Source: Actinoallomurus iriomotensis
GTDB taxonomy: Bacteria > Actinomycetota > Actinomycetes > Streptosporangiales > Streptosporangiaceae
Assembly: GCF_030269445.1 (NCBI RefSeq)
Contig: NZ_BSTJ01000014.1
Coordinates: 274,065 to 338,064, forward strand
Reading direction: 5' to 3'
DNA length: 64,000 bases
In this document: piece by piece, positions 24,657-32,664 of the stretch
Numbering within the stretch: the first letter of the stretch is position 1
Layout of the letters: each line of letters starts with the position of its first letter
The notes under the pieces: generated by a model
The model's input: only the letters and a program-made list of their open reading frames with translations
Databases searched by the model: none
What the model was told of the DNA's origin: nothing
Translations under genes and position numbers: made by a program

Positions 24657-25654
24657 GAGCCCGCGAGGCGGGGCCCGATCGTCTCGGCGAACGCGGCGAC
24701 GTCCTTCTCGGGCAGGTCGTAGCCGGACGCGAACGTGTGGGCCGGGAAGAAGAAGACGTGGAGGTCATCGCCGCGTCCGATCTCCTCCCGGGCCCGCAGC
24801 AGCCGCTCGGCGCAGTACTCGGCCGGTCCGAAGAGGCCGAACGCGTCGCAGATCTCCGTCGCGAGCTCCGGCGGGATGTCGCCCGGCCGGTGGTCGTCGG
24901 CCAGGTCGATGCCCGCCTCCCGCAGCCAGCGCAGGTTCGCCTTGCTCGGGTAGGTGAGGAACGACTGCCCCTCGCGGAACTCGCGGCGCGGCCACTCGCG
25001 TACCTCCTCGAACGGGCCGACCGCCGTCGTCACGATGAAGATCTCCTTGATCGACGCCGGGTCGCGGCCGGCGCGGCGCGCGCCCGTCGCGACGTGCTCC
25101 CGGGCGACGCGGACCGCGTCCGGGTGCAGCCCGACGAACATCATCACGCCGTCGGCGACCTCACCCGCGAGTTCCAGCATGCGCGGCCCGGCGGCCAGCA
25201 CGAACACCTCCGGCGGCGGCGTGACCGGGTGGGTGAGGACGGTCTCGCGGGCGCCCAGCGGCGTGCTCTCGCCGCGGAGCAGGGACCGTACGGTGCGCAC
25301 GGTCTCGCGGAGATGCGCGCGCCGCGCCTGCGGTTCGCCGGCCCGCTCGACCGACAGGAAGCCGGGCGCGAGGGAGAGCAGGAACCGGCCCGGGGCGAGC
25401 TCGGCGACCGAGTTGCTCAGCGCGGCGAGCACGAGCGGGTGCCGGGTGACGGCGTTGGAGGTCGCCGGGTACAGCGTGAGGCGGCTCGTCCGCTCCGCGG
25501 CCAGGGCGAGGGCCACGTACACGTCCCGTCCGGTGTGGTGGTGGTCGTGCACGCCCACGCCGTTGAACCCGGCGTCCTCACAGCGTGCGATGAAGTCGGC
25601 GACCTCACGCAGGGGACGGCCGACGGGTACGCGAATGTCCACCTTCACGGTCAT
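24653..25654 (-). CDS. LLM-class (F420-type) flavin-dependent oxidoreductase
   Basis: 333 residues. The bacterial luciferase-like barrel is recognised from AGFNGVGVHDHHHTGRDVYVALALAAERTSRLTL and LAPGRFLLSLAPG-type segments, and VAREHVATGARRAGRD is typical of F420-dependent MER-type members. F420 or FMN would be the cofactor; the substrate is unknown. The ATG at 25654 overlaps the TGA of a mini-ORF. It follows GntR and creatininase genes in the same direction, so it likely belongs to their catabolic unit. Confidence 0.82.
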   Translation of the reverse strand: MTVKVDIRVPVGRPLREVADFIARCEDAGFNGVGVHDHHHTGRDVYVALALAAERTSRLTLYPATSNAVTRHPLVLAALSNSVAELAPGRFLLSLAPGFLSVERAGEPQARRAHLRETVRTVRSLLRGESTPLGARETVLTHPVTPPPEVFVLAAGPRMLELAGEVADGVMMFVGLHPDAVRVAREHVATGARRAGRDPASIKEIFIVTTAVGPFEEVREWPRREFREGQSFLTYPSKANLRWLREAGIDLADDHRPGDIPPELATEICDAFGLFGPAEYCAERLLRAREEIGRGDDLHVFFFPAHTFASGYDLPEKDVAAFAETIGPRLAGS

Positions 25655-25722
25655 GAATCCTCCTTCGTCGGGGAGAGTGACCACCGGGCCGCGCTTCCGA
25701 CTCCCTCGCTTCGCTCGGTCAT
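25651..25722 (-). CDS. 72-nt coupling mini-ORF, copy B (before the LLM gene)
   Basis: 23 codons plus TGA: begins MTERSEGVGS and ends SPTKEDS. The TGA overlaps the ATG of the LLM oxidoreductase gene. CTCC-CCGACGAA-GGAG forms the ribosome-site hairpin. It starts 19 nt after the GntR stop, the widest upstream gap of the seven copies. Confidence 0.65.
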   Translation of the reverse strand: MTERSEGVGSAARWSLSPTKEDS

Positions 25723-25741
25723 GGACGGGGCCTTTCGTCTT

Positions 25742-26485
25742 TCATTGGTCGAGATAGCCGCGGATCACGCTGAAGCTCAGGTAGTCGTCGTTGACGTAGG
25801 CGACGGTGACCGCGAGCGGGCTTTCGTCGGCGTGCACGTGGAGGTGGCGCAGGAACAGCAGCGGGTGGTCCGCCTCGATCTCCAGCGCGGCACGGACGTG
25901 CGGCGGGGGCAGTAACGGCCGTACCCGCGCGACCGAGTAGCAGACCGGCCGGCCGACGTGCGTCTCGATGAAGCTGAACGTCGAGTCCATCGCCTCCGGG
26001 GTGGAGGACGGGTAGCGCAGCAGCCGGGCCGGCACGTGGTCGACGCTGTAGACGGCGGGCCGCCCGTCGGCGGTGAAGACGCGCTCGACCTCCCAGGCCG
26101 GCTCGCCGGCCGGCAGTTCCAGCGTGGTGGCGACGTCCTCGGACAGCTCGGTCGCGCGCCCGGAGACGCGCTGGCCCGCCTCGTACCCGGCGTCCGCCAG
26201 CAGATCGACGAACGCGCCGGCCTCGGCGAGGTTCGCGGTGACGCCGAGGACGTGCCGGTTGATGAAGGTGCCGGCGCCGTGGAGGCGGCGGATCCGGCCC
26301 TCCTTCTGGAGGGACTGCAGCGCCGAGCGTACGGTCGCGCGGCTCACGCCGAGCGAGGCGGCCAGCCGCTCCTCGGCGGGCAGCCGGAGGGTGCCCGCCG
26401 CGCCGAGCCGGGCGATGAGCTCCCGCAGTCGCGCCTTGACCTGCCGGTAGCTGTCGGCCGTGATGCGCTCGACCGGGAGGTTCAT
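25742..26485 (-). CDS. GntR family regulator (HutC/UTRA type)
   Basis: 247 residues. A winged helix at 5-75 (RLPAEERLAASLGVSRATVRSALQSLQKEGRIRRLHGAGTF is spread over this part) is followed by a UTRA ligand domain with EVERVFTADGRPAVYSVDHVP and ESPLAVTVAYVND. Such proteins respond to metabolites such as sugar-phosphates or histidine breakdown products. It is coupled to the creatininase-family gene by ATGA at 26482-26485 and probably controls that unit and the divergent hydro-lyase gene. Confidence 0.87.
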   Translation of the reverse strand: MNLPVERITADSYRQVKARLRELIARLGAAGTLRLPAEERLAASLGVSRATVRSALQSLQKEGRIRRLHGAGTFINRHVLGVTANLAEAGAFVDLLADAGYEAGQRVSGRATELSEDVATTLELPAGEPAWEVERVFTADGRPAVYSVDHVPARLLRYPSSTPEAMDSTFSFIETHVGRPVCYSVARVRPLLPPPHVRAALEIEADHPLLFLRHLHVHADESPLAVTVAYVNDDYLSFSVIRGYLDQ

Positions 26486-27315
26486 GCGTCCTTCCCGGCG
26501 TCGCGGCGGCCGATCGGACCGTCGTAGCGGCGCAGCCACTCGATCAGCTCGACGAGGCGGGAGACGATGTGGTCGTGGTAACGCTGCCCCTTCTCCTCGG
26601 CGACGCCCAGCGAGGAGCTGAAGGAGCCGGTCGGGGTGAAGGCGCGCTGCTCGTCGCCGGACCAGACGATCTCGACGCCGTCGGGCGCCTTGCCGAACAG
26701 GTCGTCGCCGACGAACCCGCCGAAGACCTCGTCGAAGTCCACGTGCGCGTCGGTCAGCCGGTCCATGCGGATCTTGCCGGGGTAGCGGTAGTGGACGTGC
26801 GACAGCTCCAGCTCGCCGGCGTGGTGCTCGTTGGTGTCCTTGATCTCCGGCGCGGCCGACCGGGCCAGGTGCAGCGGGTCGGCGATGACGAAGAGCACCT
26901 GGGGCAGCTCCTCGTCGTGGAGGACGCGGGCGGCGGTGTGCAGCGCGGCGAGGTTCGAGCCCTTGTGCCCGTTGAGCAGGATGATCCGGTCGAAGCCGTG
27001 CCGGGCGAGGCTGCGCGCGACGTCGCGGACCAGCAGCGTGAGCGTCTCGGGCCGTACCGAGATCGTGCCGGGGAAGCCGGCGTGATGGACCGAGTCGCCG
27101 AACCAGATCGGCGGCGTCACGACGACGCGCGCCCGCTGCGCCGCGTCCTCGGCCAGGGTGATCGCCACGTACGAGTCGACGCCGAGGACACCGGCGGGAC
27201 CGTGCTCCTCGGTCGCGCCGATCGGCACGATCGCGATCCGGTCGCGCTCCAGATAGGAGGCGACCTCTTCCCACGTCAGGTCCTGTATCCAGACCGAGGG
27301 CAGATCCGTCGCCAT
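26482..27315 (-). CDS. Creatininase family amidohydrolase
   Basis: 277 residues. Metal-binding motifs of the creatininase family are visible: PIGATEEHGP (Glu, His), LGVDSY (Asp), FGDSVHHAGFPGT and LLNGHKGS (the usual NGHGGN with K for G). Family members open cyclic or linear amide bonds using a di-metal centre. The substrate is unknown. The ATG at 27315 with GAGGAG 7 nt upstream is taken as the start. Confidence 0.85.
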   Translation of the reverse strand: MATDLPSVWIQDLTWEEVASYLERDRIAIVPIGATEEHGPAGVLGVDSYVAITLAEDAAQRARVVVTPPIWFGDSVHHAGFPGTISVRPETLTLLVRDVARSLARHGFDRIILLNGHKGSNLAALHTAARVLHDEELPQVLFVIADPLHLARSAAPEIKDTNEHHAGELELSHVHYRYPGKIRMDRLTDAHVDFDEVFGGFVGDDLFGKAPDGVEIVWSGDEQRAFTPTGSFSSSLGVAEEKGQRYHDHIVSRLVELIEWLRRYDGPIGRRDAGKDA

Positions 27316-27351
27316 GGCAGTCCTCCTCACCGCAGGGTTCGCCAGAAAAGG

Positions 27352-27363
27352 TCTGACGTCTAA
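27352..27363. promoter_or_regulatory. Candidate GntR operator in the divergent promoter
   Basis: TCTGACGTCTAA, an imperfect inverted repeat centred on GACGTC, lies in the 129-nt divergent region between the creatininase and hydro-lyase genes. The local sequence is AT-richer and includes TTGACT at 27378. The position suits a GntR-type operator controlling both directions, but the assignment is tentative. Confidence 0.33.
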
Positions 27364-27444
27364 CGACAGCTACCCTATTGACTTAGTATGGTTTTTGCCA
27401 GTGACCCGTAATCTTCCGGCTGATGCGCACAGGGGGTACCCGCG

Positions 27445-28233
27445 TTGACGACCCGATCCACGCCGCCCGCCGACCCGGCCGAGGCACGCCGGCTGTTCCG
27501 CGAGGGGCTGGTCACTCCCACCGCGGGCTGGGCGCCCGGCTTCACGCAGGCGAACACGATCATCGTACCGAGCGAGTACGCCTACGAGGTGCTGCTGTTC
27601 TCCCAGCGCAACCCGCGGCCCTGCCCGGTGCTCGACGTCTCCGACGCCGGCAGCCCCCGCACCGTCCTGGCGCCCGACGCGGACCTGCGCACCGACTTCC
27701 CCGCCTACCGGATCTGGCGCGACGGCGAACTGGCCGAGGAGACCGCCGACATCCGCGACCACTGGCGCGACGACCTGGTGACCTTCCTCATCGGCTGCAG
27801 CTTCACCTTCGAGACGCCGCTGCTCGCGGCCGGCATCGAGGTCCGGCACATCACCGCGGGCACCAACGTGCCGATGTACCGGACCAGCGTCGAGTGCCGT
27901 CCGGCGGGCCGCATCCACGGGCCGCTGGTCGTCTCCATGCGGCCGATCCCGGCCGACCGGGTGGCCGAGGCGGTACGGATCTCGGGCCGGTTCCCGTCCG
28001 TGCACGGCGCGCCGGTGCACATCGGCGACCCGGCCGGCCTGGGCATCACCGACCTCGGCACGCCGGACTTCGGCGACCCGGTCGAGATCCGGCCGGGCGA
28101 GGTGCCGGTCTTCTGGGCGTGCGGGGTCACTCCACAGGCCGCCATCATGGCGTCCCGCCCGCCGTTCGCCATCACGCACGCGCCCGGCCACATGTTCATC
28201 ACCGATGTCCCGGACGCCCGCTACGCCGTGTGA
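27445..28233 (+). CDS. DUF1445 putative hydro-lyase (YcsI-like)
   Basis: 262 residues. It matches the DUF1445/YcsI family through [15 protein letters not shown] near the N-terminus, [14 protein letters not shown], the [17 protein letters not shown] block, and the C-terminal [13 protein letters not shown] and [12 protein letters not shown]. Family members are annotated as putative hydro-lyases; some relatives are D-glutamate cyclases. The start is a TTG preceded by AGGGGG. It is divergent from the creatininase gene, so it is likely part of the same GntR regulon. Confidence 0.85.
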   Translation: MTTRSTPPADPAEARRLFREGLVTPTAGWAPGFTQANTIIVPSEYAYEVLLFSQRNPRPCPVLDVSDAGSPRTVLAPDADLRTDFPAYRIWRDGELAEETADIRDHWRDDLVTFLIGCSFTFETPLLAAGIEVRHITAGTNVPMYRTSVECRPAGRIHGPLVVSMRPIPADRVAEAVRISGRFPSVHGAPVHIGDPAGLGITDLGTPDFGDPVEIRPGEVPVFWACGVTPQAAIMASRPPFAITHAPGHMFITDVPDARYAV

Positions 28234-28245
28234 ATTTCGGGTTGT

Positions 28246-29061
28246 TCATCCCAGCAGGTCGAGGAGACGACCGGCCTGGCGCTCCAGGGTGCCGGGCGGG
28301 TTCCGGTCGCGGGCGGGACCGCCGGGGCCGAGCATGAGCATCCAGGAGTAGGCGAACACTCGACGGAACTCGCGGACCCGGCGGGCGACGGCCCCCGGAA
28401 GGTCGAATTCTCCGAGCAGCGCGGTGGCGTCGAACGTGCCGGGGGTCCGGGCGGAGATGTGTTCGGCGACTTCGGCGAGTTCGAAGGCGCGGTCGCTGCG
28501 GCCGGAGTCCTCGAAGTCGACCAGCCGTACCCGCTCGCCGTCCCACAGGTAGTTCGCCAGGTTGCCGTCGGCGAGCCCGAGCACGGGTGTGTCGATGCCC
28601 AGGAGACGGCCGGTGTCGAGGCCGTCGAGCCACTTCGCCCCCGCCGCGTACGCTCCGGCGACCGTGGGATCCGCACCGAGGTCCGGTCGGCTCTCCCGCA
28701 GGGCCTGGGCCTTGGCCACGGCCGCCGCCGGGTTCCACGAGGCCGGCGGCAGACCGGCCACGACCGATCGCGGGACCGCCTCGTGCAGCGCTCCGATCGC
28801 GCGCGCCATCGCGGCCGTGTGCCGGCGCGTGGTGGTCATGCCGCGCAGCGGAGTTCCCGCCAGGCGCGACATCACCACGTACGGGGGCCGCGCGGCGAGG
28901 TCGGCGTCGATCGGCCGGGGCGCCAGGCCGGGCGAGTGTTCGGCCAGCAGCCGCAGCGCGCGCCACTCGCGTTCGGCCTCACCGCGACCGGCGGAGACGA
29001 AGCGCTTGGTCACCCGGTCGCCGCGCGTCTCGATCTGATGGGTGCTCGCTCGGCCGACCAC
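28246..29061 (-). CDS. Phosphotransferase (APH-fold) family protein
   Basis: 271 residues with an aminoglycoside-phosphotransferase-like fold: YVVMSRLAGTPLRG in the N-lobe hinge, LADGNLANYLWDG in place of the catalytic HGDxxxxN loop, and VRLVDFEDSGRSDRAFELAEVAEH as the metal-binding DFE block. The catalytic Asp and Asn are kept, but the preceding His-Gly is Leu-Ala. The substrate is unknown; such genes are usually not resistance genes in actinomycetes. It converges with the hydro-lyase gene with only 12 nt between the stops. Confidence 0.75.
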   Translation of the reverse strand: MVGRASTHQIETRGDRVTKRFVSAGRGEAEREWRALRLLAEHSPGLAPRPIDADLAARPPYVVMSRLAGTPLRGMTTTRRHTAAMARAIGALHEAVPRSVVAGLPPASWNPAAAVAKAQALRESRPDLGADPTVAGAYAAGAKWLDGLDTGRLLGIDTPVLGLADGNLANYLWDGERVRLVDFEDSGRSDRAFELAEVAEHISARTPGTFDATALLGEFDLPGAVARRVREFRRVFAYSWMLMLGPGGPARDRNPPGTLERQAGRLLDLLG

Positions 29062-29095
29062 GCGCCGAGGCTACCGAACCTGCCGCCGGCCGCTC

Positions 29096-30049
29096 CTACG
29101 AGTCGTCATCGTCGTCCAGGGCACGGGTGTCGCGCAGCTCGACGTACGGCTCCTCCGTCTTCGGCAGGCCCCCGGCGATCGCGCGGCCGCGTTCGAGCTC
29201 GGCGTTGAGTTCGGCGCCGAGCAGGATGGCGATGTTCGACATCCAGATCCAGACCAGGAAGATGATCAGACCGGCGAGGCTTCCGTACGTCTTGTTGTAC
29301 GACCCGAAGTTCGCGACGTAGAACGCGAAACCGGCCGAGACGACCAGCCAGATGACGACGGCGAAGAGGCCGCCGGGGGTGACCCAGCGGAACCCCTGCT
29401 TGGCGTTCGGCCCCGCCCAGTACAGCAGGGCGAACAGCATCCCGGCGACGAGCAGCAGCGCCGGCCATTTCACGATGCCGAAGATCGTGATGGCCGCCGG
29501 CCCGGCGCCGACCATCGCGCCGACGCGCTGGGCGACCGGCCCGGACACCACCACCGCGACGGCGCACGCCGACAGCAGGACCAGCGTCGTGAGCGTGATG
29601 ACGACGCGGAGCGGCAGCGTCTTGTAGATCGGACGTCCCTCTTCGACGTCGTAGATAGCGTTGGCGGCGCGCATGAACGCCGCGACGTACCCGGAGGCGG
29701 ACCAGATCGCCGCCGCCAGGCTCACGACCGCGACGATCCCGGCGCCGCCGGGTCCCCGCTGCAACTCGGTGATGGCGTTCACGAGGATCTGCCGGACCTG
29801 CCCGGGCGCGAGCTGGCCGACGTTGGTGATCAGCGACTGCGACACCGATTTCCCGGCCAGGCCGACGATGGAGACGACCACGAGCATCGCCGGGAAGATG
29901 GACAGCACGCTGTAGTAGGTGAGGGCGGCGGCCCAGTCGGTGACGTTGTCTCGCCGGAACTCCCCCACCGACCGCCGGACCGCGGCCCACCACGAGCGGC
30001 CGGGCAGGTCGGTCGGGCTCCGTGGCGCGTCCGTGGCGTCCGTGCTCAT
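29096..30049 (-). CDS. YihY/virulence factor BrkB family membrane protein
   Basis: 317 residues with six membrane helices and family motifs: AAALTYYSVLSIFPAMLVVV, ASGYVAAFMRAANAIYDVEE, RVVITLTTLVLL and GSYNKTYGSLAGLIIFLVWI. The function is not settled (once thought RNase BN, now regarded as a transporter-like protein). The start overlaps the TGA of mini-ORF C. It follows DUF3618 and DUF4235 genes, and the whole set is linked by mini-ORFs. Confidence 0.9.
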   Translation of the reverse strand: MSTDATDAPRSPTDLPGRSWWAAVRRSVGEFRRDNVTDWAAALTYYSVLSIFPAMLVVVSIVGLAGKSVSQSLITNVGQLAPGQVRQILVNAITELQRGPGGAGIVAVVSLAAAIWSASGYVAAFMRAANAIYDVEEGRPIYKTLPLRVVITLTTLVLLSACAVAVVVSGPVAQRVGAMVGAGPAAITIFGIVKWPALLLVAGMLFALLYWAGPNAKQGFRWVTPGGLFAVVIWLVVSAGFAFYVANFGSYNKTYGSLAGLIIFLVWIWMSNIAILLGAELNAELERGRAIAGGLPKTEEPYVELRDTRALDDDDDS

Positions 30050-30117
30050 GAGCCCTCCTTCGTCGGAAGGGCGATCCCGTCGCGCGTGTTTTTGATTCGC
30101 TCGCTTCGCTCGCTCAT
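30046..30117 (-). CDS. 72-nt coupling mini-ORF, copy C (before the YihY gene)
   Basis: 23 codons plus TGA: begins MSERSERIKN and ends LPTKEGS. The TGA overlaps the YihY ATG, and its own ATG overlaps the TGA of copy D. The hairpin CCTTC-CGAC-GAAGG covers part of the ribosome site. It forms a tandem pair with D at a 68-nt period. Confidence 0.7.
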   Translation of the reverse strand: MSERSERIKNTRDGIALPTKEGS

Positions 30118-30185
30118 GGGCCCTCCTTCGTCGGAGGAGAGACCATGCGCGCGTATTCTTCGATTCGCTCGCCGCGCTCGCTCAT
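30114..30185 (-). CDS. 72-nt coupling mini-ORF, copy D (after DUF4235)
   Basis: 23 codons plus TGA: begins MSERGERIEE and ends PPTKEGP. Its ATG overlaps the DUF4235 stop as ATGA, and its TGA overlaps the ATG of copy C. CCTCC-GACGAA-GGAGG is a perfect stem around the ribosome site. It is more divergent from C than E is from F, so this tandem pair is older or was formed by two insertions. Confidence 0.7.
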   Translation of the reverse strand: MSERGERIEEYARMVSPPTKEGP

Positions 30186-30442
30186 TCGGCGTCGTCGTCG
30201 TTCTGGCTGTGCAGGAGGTAACCGCGGTTCAGCGCGGCCTTGACCGCTCCGCTGATCGCGCCCTGCAGGGTCGCGGCGATGAGCACCTCGGCCCAGCTTC
30301 GCTCCAGGTCACCCGCGTCGGGGGTGTCATCGTCGCGGGCGATCAGCCGCCAGGTCTGCTTGAAGATCACACCGGCGATCAGGCCGCCGGCGATGCCGAG
30401 CGCCGCCGAAGCCGACCGCGACATCGAGTTCCCCTTGCTCAT
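30182..30442 (-). CDS. DUF4235 membrane protein
   Basis: 86 residues. Two weakly hydrophobic helices (AALGIAGGLIAGVIFKQTWRL and VLIAATLQGAISGAVKAAL) match the DUF4235 family, which is widespread in actinomycetes beside DUF3618 and phage-holin-like genes. The function is unknown; a role in envelope stress is only suggested by neighbours. ATGAGC at 30442 overlaps mini-ORF E, and the stop overlaps mini-ORF D. An ATG at codon 7 (MSRSAS) is possible, but the coupling favours the first. Confidence 0.82.
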   Translation of the reverse strand: MSKGNSMSRSASAALGIAGGLIAGVIFKQTWRLIARDDDTPDAGDLERSWAEVLIAATLQGAISGAVKAALNRGYLLHSQNDDDAE

Positions 30443-30510
30443 GAGACCTCCTTCGTCGGAGGGGTGGCCAGGAATACGTGCTTGTCGGTTCGCTCGCTCC
30501 GCTCGCTCAT
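30439..30510 (-). CDS. 72-nt coupling mini-ORF, copy E (before DUF4235)
   Basis: 23 codons plus TGA: begins MSERSERTDK and ends PPTKEVS. The TGA overlaps the DUF4235 ATG. Stem CCTCC-GACGAA-GGAGG. It is nearly identical to copy F over the whole unit, which indicates a recent tandem duplication. Confidence 0.7.
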   Translation of the reverse strand: MSERSERTDKHVFLATPPTKEVS

Positions 30511-30578
30511 GAGACCTCCTTCGCCGGAGCAGTGGCCAGGAATACGTGCTTGTCGGTTCGCTCGCTCCGCTCGCTCAT
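30507..30578 (-). CDS. 72-nt coupling mini-ORF, copy F (after DUF3618)
   Basis: 23 codons plus TGA: begins MSERSERTDK and ends APAKEVS. Its ATG overlaps the DUF3618 stop as ATGA, and its TGA overlaps the ATG of copy E. It differs from E at only a few bases, near its 3' end. Stem CTCC-GGCGAA-GGAG. Confidence 0.7.
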   Translation of the reverse strand: MSERSERTDKHVFLATAPAKEVS

Positions 30579-30907
30579 GACCGCTTCCTCCTGCTCAGCG
30601 CCAGCAGGGCGGCCGCGGCGCAGAGGCCGGCCGCGCCGTACACCAGGGCGGGCCGTCTTCCCGCGGCGTCCGCCGCCTGGCGCGCGGGCTCGGGGATGTT
30701 CTCTTCGGCCCGGCCGAGCGAAGCGGTGACCTTCTCCCGTGCGCGCTCGCGCATCCGCGCGGCGCTGCCCCGTACGCGTTTGGGCACGTCCACCTTCGCG
30801 GCCAGCGCCTGCACGGTCTTGGCCAGCTCCTGGCGGTTCTGTTCGATCCCGGCGACGAGCTGCTCGCGTTCGCCGGCGCCGCCCGTCCGGGTGGTCTCGT
30901 GGCTCAT
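30575..30907 (-). CDS. DUF3618 family membrane protein
   Basis: 110 residues. The N-terminal REQLVAGIEQNRQELAKTVQALAAKVDVPKR-type helix is the DUF3618 signature, followed by a charged helix (RMRERAREKVTASLGRAEE) and one C-terminal membrane segment (ALVYGAAGLCAAAALLALS) before a basic tail. The family typically stands with DUF4235 and a DUF1469 holin-like protein; the last is missing here, and mini-ORFs fill the gap. The start is ATG 30907. Confidence 0.82.
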   Translation of the reverse strand: MSHETTRTGGAGEREQLVAGIEQNRQELAKTVQALAAKVDVPKRVRGSAARMRERAREKVTASLGRAEENIPEPARQAADAAGRRPALVYGAAGLCAAAALLALSRRKRS

Positions 30908-31114
30908 CGTTGACGCCCTTCGAGGTTCGCGTTCGCTGATGCCGCCCACACGTACCCGGACAGCGCGCACTAATGCGGCGTCAACCGATGTTCGCCGGGC
31001 CGGGCGAACACGTCCTCAGATTTTTTTCGCGGTGATGTCGAATGGCGTCGACTCCGTTCGTAGCCAGGGTGAGAGGCCGGCAAGGAGCCGGTCGCGACAC
31101 ACCGGAGGCTCACG

Positions 31115-31519
31115 ATGTCCGTCACCACCACCACTGTTCCCGTTTCCGCGAAGTCGCTGATCGCCGGGGGTCTGACCGCGGCGGCCCTCGCCGCCGTGGC
31201 GACCTCGGCCATCGCGGCGGCGGGTAAGGCCGCCGGGATCAGCCTGGCCGTCGGCGGCGCGCCGATCCCGGTGTCCGGGTTCGCCGTGCTGACCGCGATC
31301 TTCTCCGTGGTGGGCCTGGTGCTGGCCCTGGTCCTGGCCCGCATGGCCCGCCGTCCGCGCACGGTGTTCGTCCGCACCACGCTCGTGCTCACCGCGTTGT
31401 CGCTGGTGCCGGACGTGCTCGCGGACGCGTCCGCGGCCACGAAGGCGCTGCTGATGCTGACGCACCTGGCCGCCGCCGCGATCGTGATCCCGGCCATCGC
31501 CCGCCGCCTCGCCGCCTGA
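31115..31519 (+). CDS. DUF6069-like four-helix membrane protein
   Basis: 134 residues with four membrane helices: LIAGGLTAAALAAVATSAIA, FAVLTAIFSVVGLVLALVLA, TTLVLTALSLVPDVLA and ALLMLTHLAAAAIVIPAIA. It resembles the DUF6069 family, whose function is unknown. It heads a plus-strand series with SRPBCC, YceI and MFS genes that may form one unit. Confidence 0.75.
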   Translation: MSVTTTTVPVSAKSLIAGGLTAAALAAVATSAIAAAGKAAGISLAVGGAPIPVSGFAVLTAIFSVVGLVLALVLARMARRPRTVFVRTTLVLTALSLVPDVLADASAATKALLMLTHLAAAAIVIPAIARRLAA

Positions 31520-31560
31520 TCTCTCGAACGAGACCTGAGATGACAAGGAGCGTGCCCACC

Positions 31561-32049
31561 GTGAACCAGGAGAGCGTGAACGCCACCCTGACCTTCGCCG
31601 TGCCCGCCGCGAGAGTGTTCGCGGTGCTGGCGGACCCGACGACCCATGCCGCGATCGATGGCACCGGCTGGGTCCAGGAACCCGCCGACCGGGCGCCGCT
31701 GACCGAGGTCGGGCAGATCTTCCGGATGGACATGTATCACTCCGACCACCCCGACGGCGACTACCAGGTGGTCAACAGGGTCGAGATGATCGACCCGCCG
31801 CGCACCATCGGCTGGGTGACGGGGACGGACAAGGGTGACGGTCAGCTGGAGTTCGGCGGCTGGATCTGGCGGTACGACCTGACGCCGACCGGTCCGTCCG
31901 AGACCGAGGTCACGCTCACGTACGACTGGTCGGCGGTGCCGCAGTACATCCGGGATCGCGGCATCCGGTTCCCGCCGTTCGGCCCCGAGCACCTCATCAA
32001 CTCTCTGCACCACCTGGCCGAGCTCGCCGCACCGGCATCCCACGTCTGA
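31561..32049 (+). CDS. SRPBCC/polyketide-cyclase-like family protein
   Basis: About 162 residues of the START/SRPBCC fold: FAVPAARVFAVLADPTTHAAIDGTG at the start, FRMDMYHSD, VVNRVEMIDPPRTIGWVTG, WIWRYDLTPTGPSETEVTLTYDW and a long C-terminal helix. It probably binds a hydrophobic small molecule. AGGAG at 31546 best suits GTG 31561; an ATG at 31540 in frame is possible. Confidence 0.8.
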   Translation: MNQESVNATLTFAVPAARVFAVLADPTTHAAIDGTGWVQEPADRAPLTEVGQIFRMDMYHSDHPDGDYQVVNRVEMIDPPRTIGWVTGTDKGDGQLEFGGWIWRYDLTPTGPSETEVTLTYDWSAVPQYIRDRGIRFPPFGPEHLINSLHHLAELAAPASHV

Positions 32050-32080
32050 ACGCCCACCTGCGACATAAAGGAGAACTCCC

Positions 32081-32653
32081 ATGACCACCGACATCACCAG
32101 CGCCCGCTCGCAGACGCCCGACGGCTGGGCCGCGGGCACCTGGACCATCGACCCCGCCCACACCGTGGTGAGCTTTTCGGCGCGCCACCTGATGAGCCGG
32201 GTACGCGGAACATTCGCCGAGGTCAGCGGGCAGATCGTCACCGACCCCGACCCCGCCCGCTCGACCGTCACGGCCGTGATCGGGACCGCCTCGGTCAACA
32301 CCGGCAACCAGATGCGCGACGACCACGTGCGATCGGCCGATTTCTTCGACGTCGAGCGGTACCCGCAAATGAGGTTCGTCAGCCGCGCACTGCGCCAGGT
32401 GTCGGGCGCCTGGGTGCTGTCGGGTGAGCTGACGATTCGCGATGTCACGCGGGCGGTGGATCTCGAGGTCGAGTTCCTCGGCTCCGACCCGACCGGGCTC
32501 CAGGGCGAGCCGCGGATCGGCTTCTCGGCTCAGGCGACCATCAGCCGCCGCGACTTCGGCATCACCTTCGGTCTGGTCGCCGACGGCACCAAGATCGTCG
32601 TCGCAGACAAGATCGACATCGTCCTGGACGTCCAGGCGTTCCCGGCAGCCTGA
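32081..32653 (+). CDS. YceI family lipid-binding protein
   Basis: 190 residues of the YceI lipocalin-like family: WTIDPAHTVVSFSARHLMSRVRGTF, VTAVIGTASVNTGNQMRDDHVRS, FFDVERYPQMRFVS and the C-terminal GFSAQATISRRDFGITF. The proteins bind isoprenoid or other lipids. No signal peptide is seen, so this copy is likely cytoplasmic. It lies between the SRPBCC and MFS genes. Confidence 0.9.
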   Translation: MTTDITSARSQTPDGWAAGTWTIDPAHTVVSFSARHLMSRVRGTFAEVSGQIVTDPDPARSTVTAVIGTASVNTGNQMRDDHVRSADFFDVERYPQMRFVSRALRQVSGAWVLSGELTIRDVTRAVDLEVEFLGSDPTGLQGEPRIGFSAQATISRRDFGITFGLVADGTKIVVADKIDIVLDVQAFPAA

Positions 32654-32664
32654 GGGGCCGAACG

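Noticed and set aside
23027..25915. Plus-strand open frame of about 962 codons
   Set aside because: It overlaps tauC, tauD and the LLM gene in other frames and contains no protein-like segments.
27378..27400. TTGACT as a -35 box for the hydro-lyase gene
   Set aside because: No plausible -10 box at 16-18 nt spacing was found, so no promoter is claimed.
28246..29061. Antibiotic resistance aminoglycoside kinase
   Set aside because: The fold is right, but the catalytic loop is altered and there is no resistance context, so only a phosphotransferase-fold call is made.
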